A DNA stretch of 64,000 nt from Haliclystus octoradiatus. Taxonomy: Eukaryota > Cnidaria > Staurozoa > Stauromedusae > Haliclystidae. Under the pieces are notes generated by a model. The model saw only the letters and a program-made list of their open reading frames with translations, was not told the DNA's origin and ran no database searches. Of the stretch, positions 11,201-23,300 are shown in pieces (positions within the stretch are counted from its first letter, which is position 1; each line of letters opens with the position of its first letter). The translations under genes were made by a program, and so were the position numbers. The stretch covers positions 23,324,349-23,388,348 of the forward strand of contig OU744451.1 in NCBI GenBank assembly GCA_916610825.1. The letters run 5' to 3'.

Positions 11201-13134
11201 CTATTATTTTCGGGGGACGTCGTCCACAGGGNNNNNNNNNNNNNNNNNNNNNNNNNNNNNNNNNNNNNNNNNNNNNNNNNNNNNNNNNNNNNNNNNNNNN
11301 NNNNNNNNNNNNNNNNNNNNNNNNNNNNNNNNNNNNNNNNNNNNNNNNNNNNNNNNNNNNNNNNNNNNNNNNNNNNNNNNNNNNNNNNNNNNNNNNNNNN
11401 NNNNNNNNNNNNNNNNNNNNNNNNNNNNNNNNNNNNNNNNNNNNNNNNNNNNNNNNNNNNNNNNNNNNNNNNNNNNNNNNNNNNNNNNNNNNNNNNNNNN
11501 NNNNNNNNNNNNNNNNNNNNNNNNNNNNNNNNNNNNNNNNNNNNNNNNNNNNNNNNNNNNNNNNNNNNNNNNNNNNNNNNNNNNNNNNNNNNNNNNNNNN
11601 NNNNNNNNNNNNNNNNNNNNNNNNNNNNNNNNNNNNNNNNNNNNNNNNNNNNNNNNNNNNNNNNNNNNNNNNNNNNNNNNNNNNNNNNNNNNNNNNNNNN
11701 NNNNNNNNNNNNNNNNNNNNNNNNNNNNNNNGTGTCCCACTGGTTTACGAGTGTTTGGATTGGAGTCATGGTGTTTTCACGGCTGCATCTATGTGTTCCG
11801 AGACAACTGCGGCTGCCGAGTTCAAAGGCAAAGCTGTCATGAGAGATCCCTTTGCTATGAGACCGTTCTTTGGTTATAATGCTGGTCATTATATGCAGCA
11901 TTGGTTAGATATTGGTGCTAAAGAAGGTGCAAAATTACCTAAAATCTTCCATGTTAATTGGTTCAGAAAAGATACTGATGGTAAATTCTTATGGCCAGGT
12001 ATGCTTGTTCATGAGTTTTTGATTTTAATTGATAATATTTGCGTAAATTTAATATGAATTTATGAGTTGTCAATAATTATGGCTGAAAACTCATTGGTTA
12101 GAAAGAAAATTCCATCCTATTTATGTCCAATAAATCCAAAACAAATTATTTTGTATATTCTGAACGCCAAAAATGTCGAATTCAGTTTCTCGCGCAAAAT
12201 TATTGTGCCACGGTCTGAATTTTTTGTAATTATTTTGTATTGTTTGTATATAATCTTTGAAATGAAACGCTGAATTCGCCTACTATAATTCAAGTTTGGG
12301 ACGTTGATTGAATGTTCCAGGGGGTGATGGTTTCTGGACTCCGTTCCTCTTACATGTTTTTTTCTCTATAAAGTAAGAAAGTTTAGAATCTGCTAGTAAT
12401 GAAACTTTCTAGAAAATTGTAATTTCAGTATATCCTAACTTTCTTAACACTATCGTGAATTGTCTTATTTACAAGTTTCGTTGTCAGCTATGTCTGGTCG
12501 TGATTTGTGGCGTTTTCTGTGTAGCAAATACGTTAGGCGTAAGAAGGACGGCACATTCGTGTAATGTGACTGTTAATCTACTACTACTACCACTACTACT
12601 TGAGACTTTCTTATTGCGCAAATACAAAATAGGTATAGAAATTCAATATTTACTAGTTAAATCTAATAACTATAGAACATTTAATCCAAATGATCCCTCT
12701 TGCAAATATCAAATAAATTCAAAGATATGCATGGTCTCGAAATTAAAGAAAACTGAAACACAATGAATAAAAACAAAAAACTGGTAAAAGTTGCAAATAA
12801 TTGACTTTCTTGTAGACCTTATTTTATTTTATTGTGATTTCTGTGCACAGGATTTGGAGAAAATTGTCGAGTTCTTGAATGGATTATACATCGTGTAAAA
12901 GGAAAAGATTTTGCTACAAAATCAGCAATAGGTTACATCCCTAAAACGAATACAATCAATTTAGATGGTCTTGGCAAAATTAATATGGATGAATTAATGT
13001 CGGTACCAAAAGAATATTGGTTAGAGGAATGTGATTCTATTCAGAAATATTTTGATCAACAATTTAATATTGACTTGCCTGTTGAAATTGGCAATCAATT
13101 GAGAAAACTAAAGGAACGCTTGTTATCTTTATAA
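8206..13134 (+). CDS. PCK1: Phosphoenolpyruvate carboxykinase (GTP), copy 1, cytosolic type
   Basis: Converts oxaloacetate and GTP to phosphoenolpyruvate, the entry step of gluconeogenesis and glyceroneogenesis. Coding exons: 8206-8429, 9171-9355, 9747-10135, 10603-10918, 11024-11998 (split by a 500-N gap at 11232-11731) and 12851-13134. Without the gap and one duplicated G, the length is 1872 bp, or 623 residues, as in animal PCK1. Diagnostic segments are the substrate loop [15 protein letters not shown], the P-loop [12 protein letters not shown] (active-site Cys288, Lys290), the metal-site GDDIAW and PNSRFCAPA. The start is the first ATG after acceptor 8197, and no targeting leader precedes the enzyme. 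The donor after exon 9747-10135 is a weak GTATAG where copies 2 and 3 have GTGAGT. An AATAAA lies near 13155. All reading frames are intact. Confidence 0.93.
8725..8925. mobile_element. Foldback MITE (TATACGGCGAAAGAGTC ends)
   Basis: A left arm from TATACGGCGAAAGAGTCAAA to GATCTTCAGACA pairs with the right arm TGTCTGAAGATCGC to CTCTTTCGCCATATA. It lies in the first coding intron of PEPCK copy 1 and is absent from copies 2 and 3, so it inserted after duplication. Confidence 0.8.
11232..11731. other. Assembly gap of exactly 500 N inside PEPCK copy 1 exon
   Basis: The left flank ends CCACAGGG and the right flank starts GTGTCCCACTGG. Copy 2 reads CCACAAGGTGTTCCTCTAGT without interruption at this point. 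Removing the Ns and one duplicated G gives exactly the same exon length (474 bp) and the reading P-Q-G-V-P-L-V. The gap therefore probably hides no sequence, or an undetected insertion. Confidence 0.85.
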
Positions 13135-15072
13135 ACAATTCCTTATAAAAAATGAATAAAATATAAAAATATGTGACTTTTCCTATATGTATATAATCTT
13201 TCTTGAAATATAGAAGACTCTATGAGTCTATAATTATACAACTATCGACTGAGAAATTCTTATTTCTTGGCTCTAACCTGAGCAGATTCTTGATCAGCAT
13301 AATAATATTTTATGAGGCACCATCCAAAGCCAACTATAAATCTATAGTAAAAAGTTCCTGGTTGCTCTAGCTAAGTGGTGTCGCACCTCACTACTTTTCC
13401 CATATGTAAATCAAATCTAGCATGTAAAGATTAATCATTCATTAATCTACCTTTTTGTCAATCTTGTAATTTTGTTCATAACTATTTTAATTTTATTATG
13501 TGTGAGCCCTTTGGAAAAAAGCCAGGTTTCTCAATAAATGATGATGATGATGATGATGACATTTGTAAACAGTTTCCTAGAAATTCACGAATTCCCGTAT
13601 AAAGTCTTTCTAATTCGAAAGTGGCATACGAGTTACGACGTCTATTTATTCTAATACAAGAATAAAAATAAATTCGAGCAAGTTAAACTGGAGTACTGAC
13701 AGTGATAAAACTGTTTTACTTTCCAAAGATAGCCAAATAAATGGAGCCACTTTGATATAGCCATTCAAATAAAATATTTGCATAGATATAAACACCGTAT
13801 ACGTAACACGGTCCCAGGACGGAATTTATAGATTTAAAGATTTGTTCAATATTTTTCAAACCATGATCCAAGGCTTTGAAGTAGGATTTTTTTAGTTTTC
13901 GGATTTAGTTAGACCACCTTGCATATCTAGCTCTCTATAGTAACAGCTTTGAATAATTCTTCAGGTATTTTTGCATTTCTCGTGGGTGTTCGCGGTATCT
14001 ATTTAGATCTTATAAAGTTAACTTAGAATAATAGACTGGATTCGAATCGCAGCAATATCACTAAGCTACAGTCTTCCAGTATAGCAACAATTTTCGTTGG
14101 CTACTATCTCAATATTTTTTTTTAATAACAATTTCATTCATGATAAAAATAAATCATTCATGAAAACAACTCTAAATACGTGTCAGTTGTAGTTTTGGCT
14201 TTACATTCGATCGCCATGTGGATTTTACTCTACAAACGAAAAAGGAAATTCTAAATAGTATTTCAGATTTAGTGTAACCGTAACCTTGTCAACAAATCAA
14301 AAATACAACAACCAATATAAGAAATATCTTAGTATTTTGAAAATAGATTTTGTACAATATTTTACGAAAAATTCTGGGCTCTCTTCCAGAATATTCTATT
14401 CAGAAAAACGCGTGAGAATTATTGGAAAGATGTGCAGTATTTCACAACCTTAAAACTTATAATGGTGAATACTATGTTATTGTATAATTACAGTAACTGC
14501 CAAGAAGTTAAGAGCTCGTTAATTTCAAATAAGGTTTGAATGCGTATAGTTCTTTGTTAATAGTATATTTAGATTTCATCAGCAATGCATGGTTTTACAA
14601 TGGTCTCTTTCGTTCTTATTTTGATTGTTCTCGTGAATATTGAGCAAGTTTCAGCTCAGAAAAACATGGCAAACTAAACAAAAATAAGCTGCGCACATAG
14701 TAAGAAAGATAACTTTTATATAATCCACTGGTTTATTACTAGTTTATTCATTTTACCCAGTGTTTTTCTAGTGAATTGCACCTGCTATTTATTTCGCAAG
14801 ACGTGATCAATACCGCGAATGTGGCGGGTCCCATAATCAATTTGTCCGAAAACTGTCCCAAAATGTTGAACATTGCCTCATATAGACCATGTTACCATAG
14901 CAACACGATGTCCCAAGTAAATGCTTGAATAAGATTGGATGAACGCGGAGGTGTGTCAGATGTGTGTCCTAAACAATACCATCGAGTGTTTATGGCTGGA
15001 ATTGAATGGTTTGTTTACGTCAATGATCGCTGATTGAGCATGACAAGGAAATATACATGTCAATAACTTGCT
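13135..15072. other. Intergenic region between PEPCK copies 1 and 2
   Basis: No gene seen. The 3' UTR of copy 1 is followed by a probable retroelement tail at about 13330-13558, which contains GAGCCCTTTGGAAAAAAGCC, TCTCAATAAATG and a (GAT)n run, as in non-LTR or SINE 3' ends. Nothing recognisable was seen from 13560 to 15070. Confidence 0.55.
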
Positions 15073-15200
15073 TCTGATTGGCTAAAAGTTGTGCAACGTA
15101 ATTACCCTACTACGACGATAAATATACGACAAAATCTTTAATAAATTCAGATTGATTCTTAGCTTGGATAGGAAGGTTGTCAACAAGGAATACATCAACT
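15073..15200 (+). promoter_or_regulatory. PEPCK copy 2 promoter and 5'-UTR exon
   Basis: An inverted CCAAT motif TCTGATTGG (15073-15081), a palindromic C/EBP-type GTTGTGCAAC (15088-15097) and a TATA-like ATAAATATA (15118-15126) precede a non-coding exon starting near 15150 and ending at donor GTAAGT (15201). The block ATACGACAAAAT followed by AGATTGATTC aligns with copy 1. The C/EBP-like site is absent from copy 1, which has forkhead and CRE-like sites instead. Confidence 0.6.
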
Positions 15201-15861
15201 GTAAGTACCACTTTTATGATTTTATTTTACATTAAATAAAGTTGTAATCGCTTTAGCTATGTGTTTTCCGTTAGATCTTTGATGTTCAGGTCAAGTGTTA
15301 TTCCATTAATGTAAATAAATGATGATAGCTTGACGATATGTTAAAAATAAAATCTCATTTGCTCATTCAATTATTGTTGTAGTTCGATCGTAAATAAAAA
15401 AAATTAAACACTGGCTGAGTTTATACTAATATGATAGAGTGTATTTTTGTAAAATAATATTGCCCCATTCTCACGTACTCTACAAGTCAATTTGGAATTA
15501 TAAACATTGGAAGACCAAAAAATCACAGCTTTGCATTTGAAACTCGTTGCTATTGGTTTTCTATTAACCTCTTTAAACATCCAATACGACAACCACACAT
15601 AACAGTATTGGATTAATAATTGTTTGAATATTATCTGGTAATTTATATTGTTTCAAATTTGAATGTATACAGTTCTAGTAGGCTATATATCTATGGGATT
15701 GTTTTGATTGATATCATATATTGTACACAGTCTATATTTGTCCATTTCAAAAAGGTTTGTTTTCTACATATATAGACAATATTCATTTTCAAGTATTTAT
15801 AATTCAATATTTCTTAATTGTATTTTACAGGATATTAATATATATACCTACTTTCAACAAA

Positions 15862-18800
15862 ATGGTTATTCAAAAATCAAATTCTTTGCCTCAAGGCATC
15901 AAAGTAACTTACGGTGATTTCAATGAATTGGCAAGTAAAGTTCAAAAATTTGTTGCAAAGAAGGCATCAATCACAACACCATCAAGTATTCATATTTGTG
16001 ATGGAAGTGATGAAGAAAATCGTATGCTAATTGATCATTTAGTGGAATGCGGTACATTAAAAAAACTCACAAAACTTGATAACTGGTAAGTGTGTCTACC
16101 TTTTATAACAACCACCTGTTTATGTGGTCATTTAATCAATAAAGTGTACTGCTATACATTATCACCTTTATTCACTACTGCCAACTCGATTATGCCCCCT
16201 CCTTAATCCCCTACCATAATCCACCCACTTTAATCCACCCACTTTAATCCCCCACATTGCTTAATATCCCCATGATTAGCTATTTGCCATATTCCATTCT
16301 TTGAAAATACATTCATATTAAATAAATATCCCAATCCGATTGATGTACCACTTCTCAACTGTATCAACGAGGGGATATTAATCAAGTTGAAACATGATGC
16401 ATAATTGTAAATTTCAATTCCGAAATAAACAATCTGAATTGTATATCATGACATTTTATTTCATCTGTTTATATAAAAAAATTATACCAGCCTTTTGATC
16501 AATTAATGTGTAGGATTATTGTTTGACATCTTTGATAATTGTTTATTTTAGCTATTTGGCACGTACAAACCCTGCTGATGTCGCAAGAGTTGAATCTAGA
16601 ACTGTCATTTGTACAGATAATAAACGTGAAACAATCCCAACACCCAAGGACGGTGTCAAAGGAACAGTTGGCCATTGGTCAAGCATCGAAGAAATGGATA
16701 AACGTCTTAGTCCTTTACTTGATGGCTGCATGAAAGGTAATAATTCATTCTACAACTCTACATATTACAAAGAGAAACCTGCCTTTTTAAGATCGGAATA
16801 AATTGACCACTATAGACAGGGGAGTTGTCTATATACAGGGTTGATTCAATGGAATAATGCTTTTTGTATTTTGAGTGACCACTATAGACAAGTTGTTGCT
16901 ATATAGAGGTGGTAGCTATAAAACGTCTTGCTAAGAGGATTATTCAGATATATGTTGTGACCATTCAAGACAGGCGGTCTTTACTAACAGTGTTTATTTG
17001 AATCTCTATTGAAGCAATTACTTGTCATGTCATTCAACAAAACAATTATCTTGTTGTTCTTTGATTTAATAAATTATGTTATTTTTTGTTGGTTAGGTCG
17101 TACAATGTACGTCATCCCCTTCAGTATGGGTCCAGTTGGCTCCCCATTATCAAAAATTGGAATTGAGATCACAGATTCTGCATATGTCGTCTGCTCAATG
17201 CGTGTAATGACAAGAATGGGACAAAGTGTGCTTGAAGCACTCGGAAATGACAACTTTGTTAGATGTCTTCATTCTGTTGGAAAACCGTTGCCTTGTGAAC
17301 CAGATCCATACAATTGGCCTTGCAATCCTGAAAACACAATTATCACTCATTTCCCAAAACGAAAAGAAATCATATCATATGGAAGTGGTTACGGAGGAAA
17401 TTCACTTTTGGGAAAGAAATGTTTTGCTCTGAGGATTGCGTCAAGTATTGCAAGAGATGAAGGATGGTTAGCTGAGCACATGCTGGTGAGTTGCCCGTCC
17501 AATTATCCAATAAAATTATGATAATAATGATAGCAGTGATTATAATAATTATTATGATTATAATAATTCTTTCTAATAATTATAACATCAATATTAACGT
17601 AATTATCTCTTTTTCCTTCAGATCCTTGGTCTAACAAATCCAGAAGGTGAAAAACGATACATCGCAGCAGCGTTCCCTAGTGCCTGCGGCAAAACAAATC
17701 TTGCAATGATGACACCAACAATCCCCGGATGGAAAGTTGAATGCGTTGGAGATGATATCGCATGGATGAAATTTGGTGATGATGGTCGTCTCCATGCTAT
17801 CAACCCAGAGGCTGGATTCTTTGGTGTTGCCCCTGGAACGTCGCACAAGACCAATGAGATGGCTATGAAAGCTGTTTTGAAAGATACCATCTTTACAAAT
17901 GTTGCCGAAACAAGTGACGGTGGCATATTTTGGGAAGGTAAATATTTGTTGTTTTGACTCGTATAAGATTATATGCTTTAAAATTTACATATTGCCCTCT
18001 GGCAACCAATTGTAGGAATCAGTAGAGGCTAGATGCGCATGCCCACATATTTTTGTTTGCTGCTGGTCTAATATTGTTCCTTCACAAGCCAGAAACTGAT
18101 TCGTTTTGTTTTTATCATTCAGGTCTTGAAGGTGAAGTTGACTTATCAGCCACTAAAATAACAACATGGCGCAACGAAGAAAACTGGCAACCTGGAACTT
18201 CAAAAGCTGCTCACCCCAACTCTCGATTTTGTGCACCAGCTCGCAATTGTCCCATTATCGATCCATTATGGGAAGACTCTAAAGGAGTTCCAATTGATGC
18301 AATCATATTTGGTGGGCGTCGTCCACAAGGTGTTCCTCTAGTCTATGAAGCTTTAGATTGGAGCCACGGTGTATTTACTGCGTCATCCATGTGTTCTGAA
18401 ACAACTGCTGCTGCTGAACACACGGGAAAAGCTATAGTTAGAGATCCATTTGCCATGAGACCGTTCTTTGGTTATAATGCTGGTCAGTATATGCAACATT
18501 GGTTAGATATTGGCGCTAAAGAAGGCGCACAATTGCCAAAGATATTCCATGTTAATTGGTTCAGAAAAGATGACAATGGCAAATTCTTATGGCCAGGTGA
18601 GAATCTATACCCACTGTTTTATTTGGATTTTGAGTGTGTACCTATTTGACTTGAATGTTTAGCAATTAAAGTGAAACCTGTCTATAACAGCCACAATTAG
18701 ATTAAAATACATTGACCACTATAGACAGGTTATGTCACAATAATAATAATAATAATAATAATGCGTGGCAACTATATATCAATATAAGATGTGCTTGCTC

Positions 18801-19216
18801 AATACTGTTACTTTTCGAGTAAACCTACATCGAATGAGACATCAACGTCAATCTAGATTATTACTGTTGTCATATTCTAATGTTGTTTCTATTTCTAATA
18901 ATGTAATCAAATATTCACTTATTTTTGTTCAGGATTTGGAGAGAATTGTCGTGTTCTCGAATGGATTGTCAATCGTGTAAAAGGAGACGACATTGCTACA
19001 AAATCAGCAATCGGTTATATCCCTAAAGACAATGCAATTAATTTAGATGGTCTTGGCAATGTTAATATGGATGAATTAATGTCTATCCCAAAAGATTATT
19101 GGTTAGAAGAATGTGAATCTATTCAGAAATATTTTGATGATCAATTTAACATTGACTTGCCAAATGAGATTGATACACAATTGAAGAATTTGAAGGAGCG
19201 ATTATCATTATTATAA
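15862..19216 (+). CDS. PCK1: Phosphoenolpyruvate carboxykinase (GTP), copy 2, cytosolic type
   Basis: Coding exons: 15862-16085, 16552-16736, 17097-17485, 17622-17937, 18123-18596 and 18933-19216. They sum to 1872 bp (623 residues), collinear with vertebrate PCK1. The start is the first ATG after acceptor 15830; residue 1 is directly followed by the catalytic-domain N-terminus, so no organelle leader is present. Checked landmarks: [43 protein letters not shown], the P-loop [12 protein letters not shown] with Cys288 and Lys290, GDDIAWMKF (Asp310-Asp311), [17 protein letters not shown] and a [12 protein letters not shown] segment. The exon 4 and exon 5 region and the intron between them (17486-17621) are much more like copy 3 than the rest of the gene is, which suggests gene conversion. 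AATAAA polyadenylation signal at about 19412. Confidence 0.96.
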
Positions 19217-20321
19217 ATAAATGATAGCTCAGATTTGTAAATATTTATTTATTTTAAAGTAATGTAAATAATTTCATTCAATCTAATATATCCACAGGGA
19301 TATTTGGACGTAGTAATTTCATTAAAGCTAATACACCCGAACTGGGACATTGTAAATACTGTAGTTCATTTATCTGTACTCATCATCACAATTATTAATA
19401 TTGTTGATATTGCAATAAAGTTGATATAATTCATTATTTTGTAGTCAATGTCATTTTTTCTACTTACCAATTTGGGTAGATAAGTACCCAATCTGTCAAA
19501 TTAATTCATGATTTAATATTAGCTTTCGTAATGTACAATCTGACATGTTATAGCAACCACCTGTACCTAGCAACCACATGTCAACAATGGTCACTCTCAG
19601 CGGGATAGTAATCCTATAATTGTAGACTGATCCTGTATATAAAGGCCATCTACTATATGCGTAGCCGCCTAATGACGATATTTACAAGCATGTTGTTATA
19701 TGTAGTATAAAATATATAATAAGATATGATAATATATTATAAGTTATCGGAATATATATGTCCACAGTCCACACTACATGCATATAACACTATAATTGAT
19801 TACAATGAACTTGGAAATTAATAAAATAATTTACAAAACTAACAGGGTGAGTGAGATACATTACTAGATCGTATCATTGATTGACAGCTGTAACAGCAAT
19901 TTGATTCCATTTAAAGAACAAACGGACAATATTTAATACCAGCAGATTCAAACGGGACCAAAATAGCAGGTACTGTGTTGTAGCAATTCTTGCTTACCAT
20001 ATACAACATCAGAGCGAAACATGAGGGTCAGCATGATCTGAATGTTAGCCATTTTGAAACAAATAGTTACTATGGCGATTCTATTCCTCTAAATTATTCA
20101 CATGACGCTATAAATTATTCTCAGAATCACCAACCAATCAAAAGCGAGATATTTCACAACCTTTCTTTTCCCTTTGCGAGAAATTGAAAACCACAGGCAC
20201 AGGCACGAACACGTTTGGGGTTCTTGTTTGAAGGGAAGGGAGATAACGTTTGAACTGTTTGTCTGCTGGAAATCTTTTCATAAAATTTATTTAATAATAT
20301 TGGTATAAAATCAATCAAAAG
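19217..20321. other. Intergenic region and 5' flank of PEPCK copy 3
   Basis: No gene seen. A decayed pogo-like MITE fragment (CAACCACCTGT, CTGTATATAAAGGCCA) lies at 19550-19660. The rest is unremarkable AT-rich sequence that must contain the copy 3 promoter, but it shows neither the TCTGATTGG nor the ATACGAC block of copies 1 and 2. Confidence 0.5.
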
Positions 20322-23300
20322 ATGACTATTTATTCAAGAATTTTCAGGTGAGCTTTTGCGCACATTGATAGAACATACATGCCGCCAAAGATTTGCCTTC
20401 GACATGGTTGGTCTTGATCCAGAAGCCTATCTAGGTCATCTAGCTAGCAACTACTTTTTAAATATTGTTTTTATTTTTCTCTGCAAAATTAGCTCAAAGG
20501 CAAAGTATTTGCTTAGGTACACACTTGCAGCAAGACATGCATCGTCCCTTCCCTCTGGTGTATCTGTTATACATGGCAAATTTGAAACATTGTCAGAGAA
20601 AGTACAAGATTACATCGCTGAGAAAGCAGCTTTCACAATGCCTGATAGTCTACATATATGCGATGGTAGTGCTGACGAAAACCAACGTCTTATCGATAGT
20701 CTTATGAGATCTGGTACTGTTACAAAGCTACATAAACTGGATAACTGGTATGTACGCAAATAGTCAGATTTCGTATCATAATTTCTTAATCTTTGTCAAC
20801 AATTACCCAACTCACTCCTCGAGGTCCTAACCTTTCACGTGGCAATATCGTGACTTGTAAAATAACAAGATGTTCTAACAAAAGTCGAAAGAATTCCAGC
20901 TTCTTTACCGTATTTATGCTTCAGAAAAGCAAATACGAGAAGGATAAACAAAATTGCTAGGCCTACAATAGAGCTGTACGGTCCACCTACCTATCCACCT
21001 ACCAAATCCACCATCCATGTCTTCTGTGCCGCCTCTCTAACAACATGCCAAGTTCAACTCTTGGACCAGTCAGTATTTTTTGTCAGCAATATTAAAATTC
21101 AATTAGGTAAAGGTGTGAATTGGTGTTCATAAATGTGAAGTGCTGTGATGTTGGTAAACATAAATAATAAGACACATTCTAAATCATGATACTTTGAACC
21201 TGAGCCTTTGGCTATGCAAACCACCTTGAAAATTTTCTAAACTGGTCCTGCAACAAATGTACAACCACTTCATTTTGGTAAAATGTAGCTATACCTACCT
21301 GCATACCCCCTTGAAAAAAACTGATTGGGTTTACCCCCATTGGTGTTCATCTATCAAGCTAATTGTTGAACAAATAATCCGGTTGAGATTAGTAGGAAGA
21401 GCTCTTATAGTACTGGAATCGATAATCACCCTTTTTCAATATTGTGAAATACAGTAGAAATTTGCAAAAATTGTTTCAGGAAACGTCATTTACTAAGGTT
21501 TACAGTGATACCACATTTAAGAGAATTTACAAATAAACAAACTATGTAGAATTAAACAAAAAATTATAAATACAGGGTTCGACGAGAGGTTCATCCTTTT
21601 GAAATCCTAGAGGAATCTTCTGAATTTTTTGTAGAGGTTTTACAGGAAATCATAAAAATTTCGATAACAAAATATAATTATTGACACTCGTGACATTTTC
21701 TCACATCTTGGAACATTGTCCAAAACAGTAGGCTATTGGAATCAATCCAAAGCCAGCTGACGGGAGGAGATCCAAGTGACTCTAATATCTCACCGATAAT
21801 ATCCTAAGGCAGATAGTTTTATGACGAAAAGGCGAAAAACCAACAATGCTAGCTGAAAAAATGAAACACTGGATTGACGTCTCAAGCTAAAAAATTAATG
21901 TCAGATCATTCATTCTGTTTCATTTCAAAGAGAACCAAAAACAGACTTATCAACTTAAGATTTGGAAAAATAGTGAGATTTGTGAAATTCCGTATTCTAG
22001 GGATAAATTATAGGGACTTAGCCAAAGGGGTGGCCAAATTTACGGGGGCTGGGGCATTGATTCAAAACAGCTGGAAATCAAAATTACATCAACATTTTAG
22101 ATAATGCTAGACAGTCTATTTTCAAAGTTTGTACTTTCAGTCTTGTCTGTGCTTATACAACTGTCATGTTCTGTTTATCAATGTTAACATGTATGTCAGG
22201 CTCAATCTTGCTGTTCAATATGGATTCCGAATGAATCTACAGTTTATTAGCCTGCTCGCAGACTCACTGTCAAATGTAAATTTTGTAAACAGTAGAGTCT
22301 GCTAACTCGAGGGCAAAAGCTTGCCTTTGCTGAATCAGCACGGGGCGTGGAAATTAGCTGCCTCGCTTTCGCTAAGAATGCTTGGCCACGAATGTCAAGC
22401 CCAGAAAAAGACCAACGACTCCAATCGTATTATTATTAATTTACTCAAAACTCATTTACAGTTAGTATTTCACAATTAATTTTAGGGAAGATATCTAGTT
22501 TTCAATAAATCTGAAATTCTACATTAACATCAGTAATGATCAAATGCTCTACTGCATTAATTCATGCTTCATCGTAATTAAACTCGAGCCGCTACGAATT
22601 TGAATTTGCCGTGTGATAGAATTATTTTGTCGAACGAACGAAGCATTTATAGAGTAATCATAATGAAAATAAGAAGACGACGAAAAACAGTGGCTCAACA
22701 ATAGCTTCCTTTCTATAGCCATCAAATACTGCGGCTGAACTAAAGTGTTTGTTGTTTGTTGAATTAATTTTCCTTGCCATGTTGTTTTCGTGTCGCGCTT
22801 CTCCGCTTGTAATAGCTTTTGAATAAAAACGCTGTCCAAAACATTTCATATATTTTTGAGACTAATCAGAGATATAACTAAAAACAATTGATGCAATTGC
22901 GACAGTTAATGGTTCCAACACGTCTTGGAAATGACATTAATTCTCAATTCCTGGCATTGAAGTTTATCGCAAATATTCCAAACGATTTCGTAAGGCATGA
23001 AGTTTTCTGAAAATGACAAGGAAGGGGAGTTATTGCAGCCTAGCCCACCAAGACTCTCTTTGAAATACTCTTCGCTGATTCGTCGCCAGAAAATCTTGGC
23101 GTCGAATCACAGCCCTTGTAGGACAATACTTTTTACACCTTTCCACGCCCCGTGCTGATTCAGCAAAGGCAAGCTTTTGACCTCGAGCTAGCAGACTCTA
23201 CTGTTTACCAAATTTACATTTTGACAGTGAGTCTGCGAGCAGGCTAACAGTTTATTCAAACATGAGAATTTTCAGACTTCAAATGGATTTCAGACTATTT

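Noticed and set aside
20304..20310. TATAAAA as a TATA box for PEPCK copy 3
   Set aside because: It is only 12 bp before the ATG, so transcription from it would start after the start codon.
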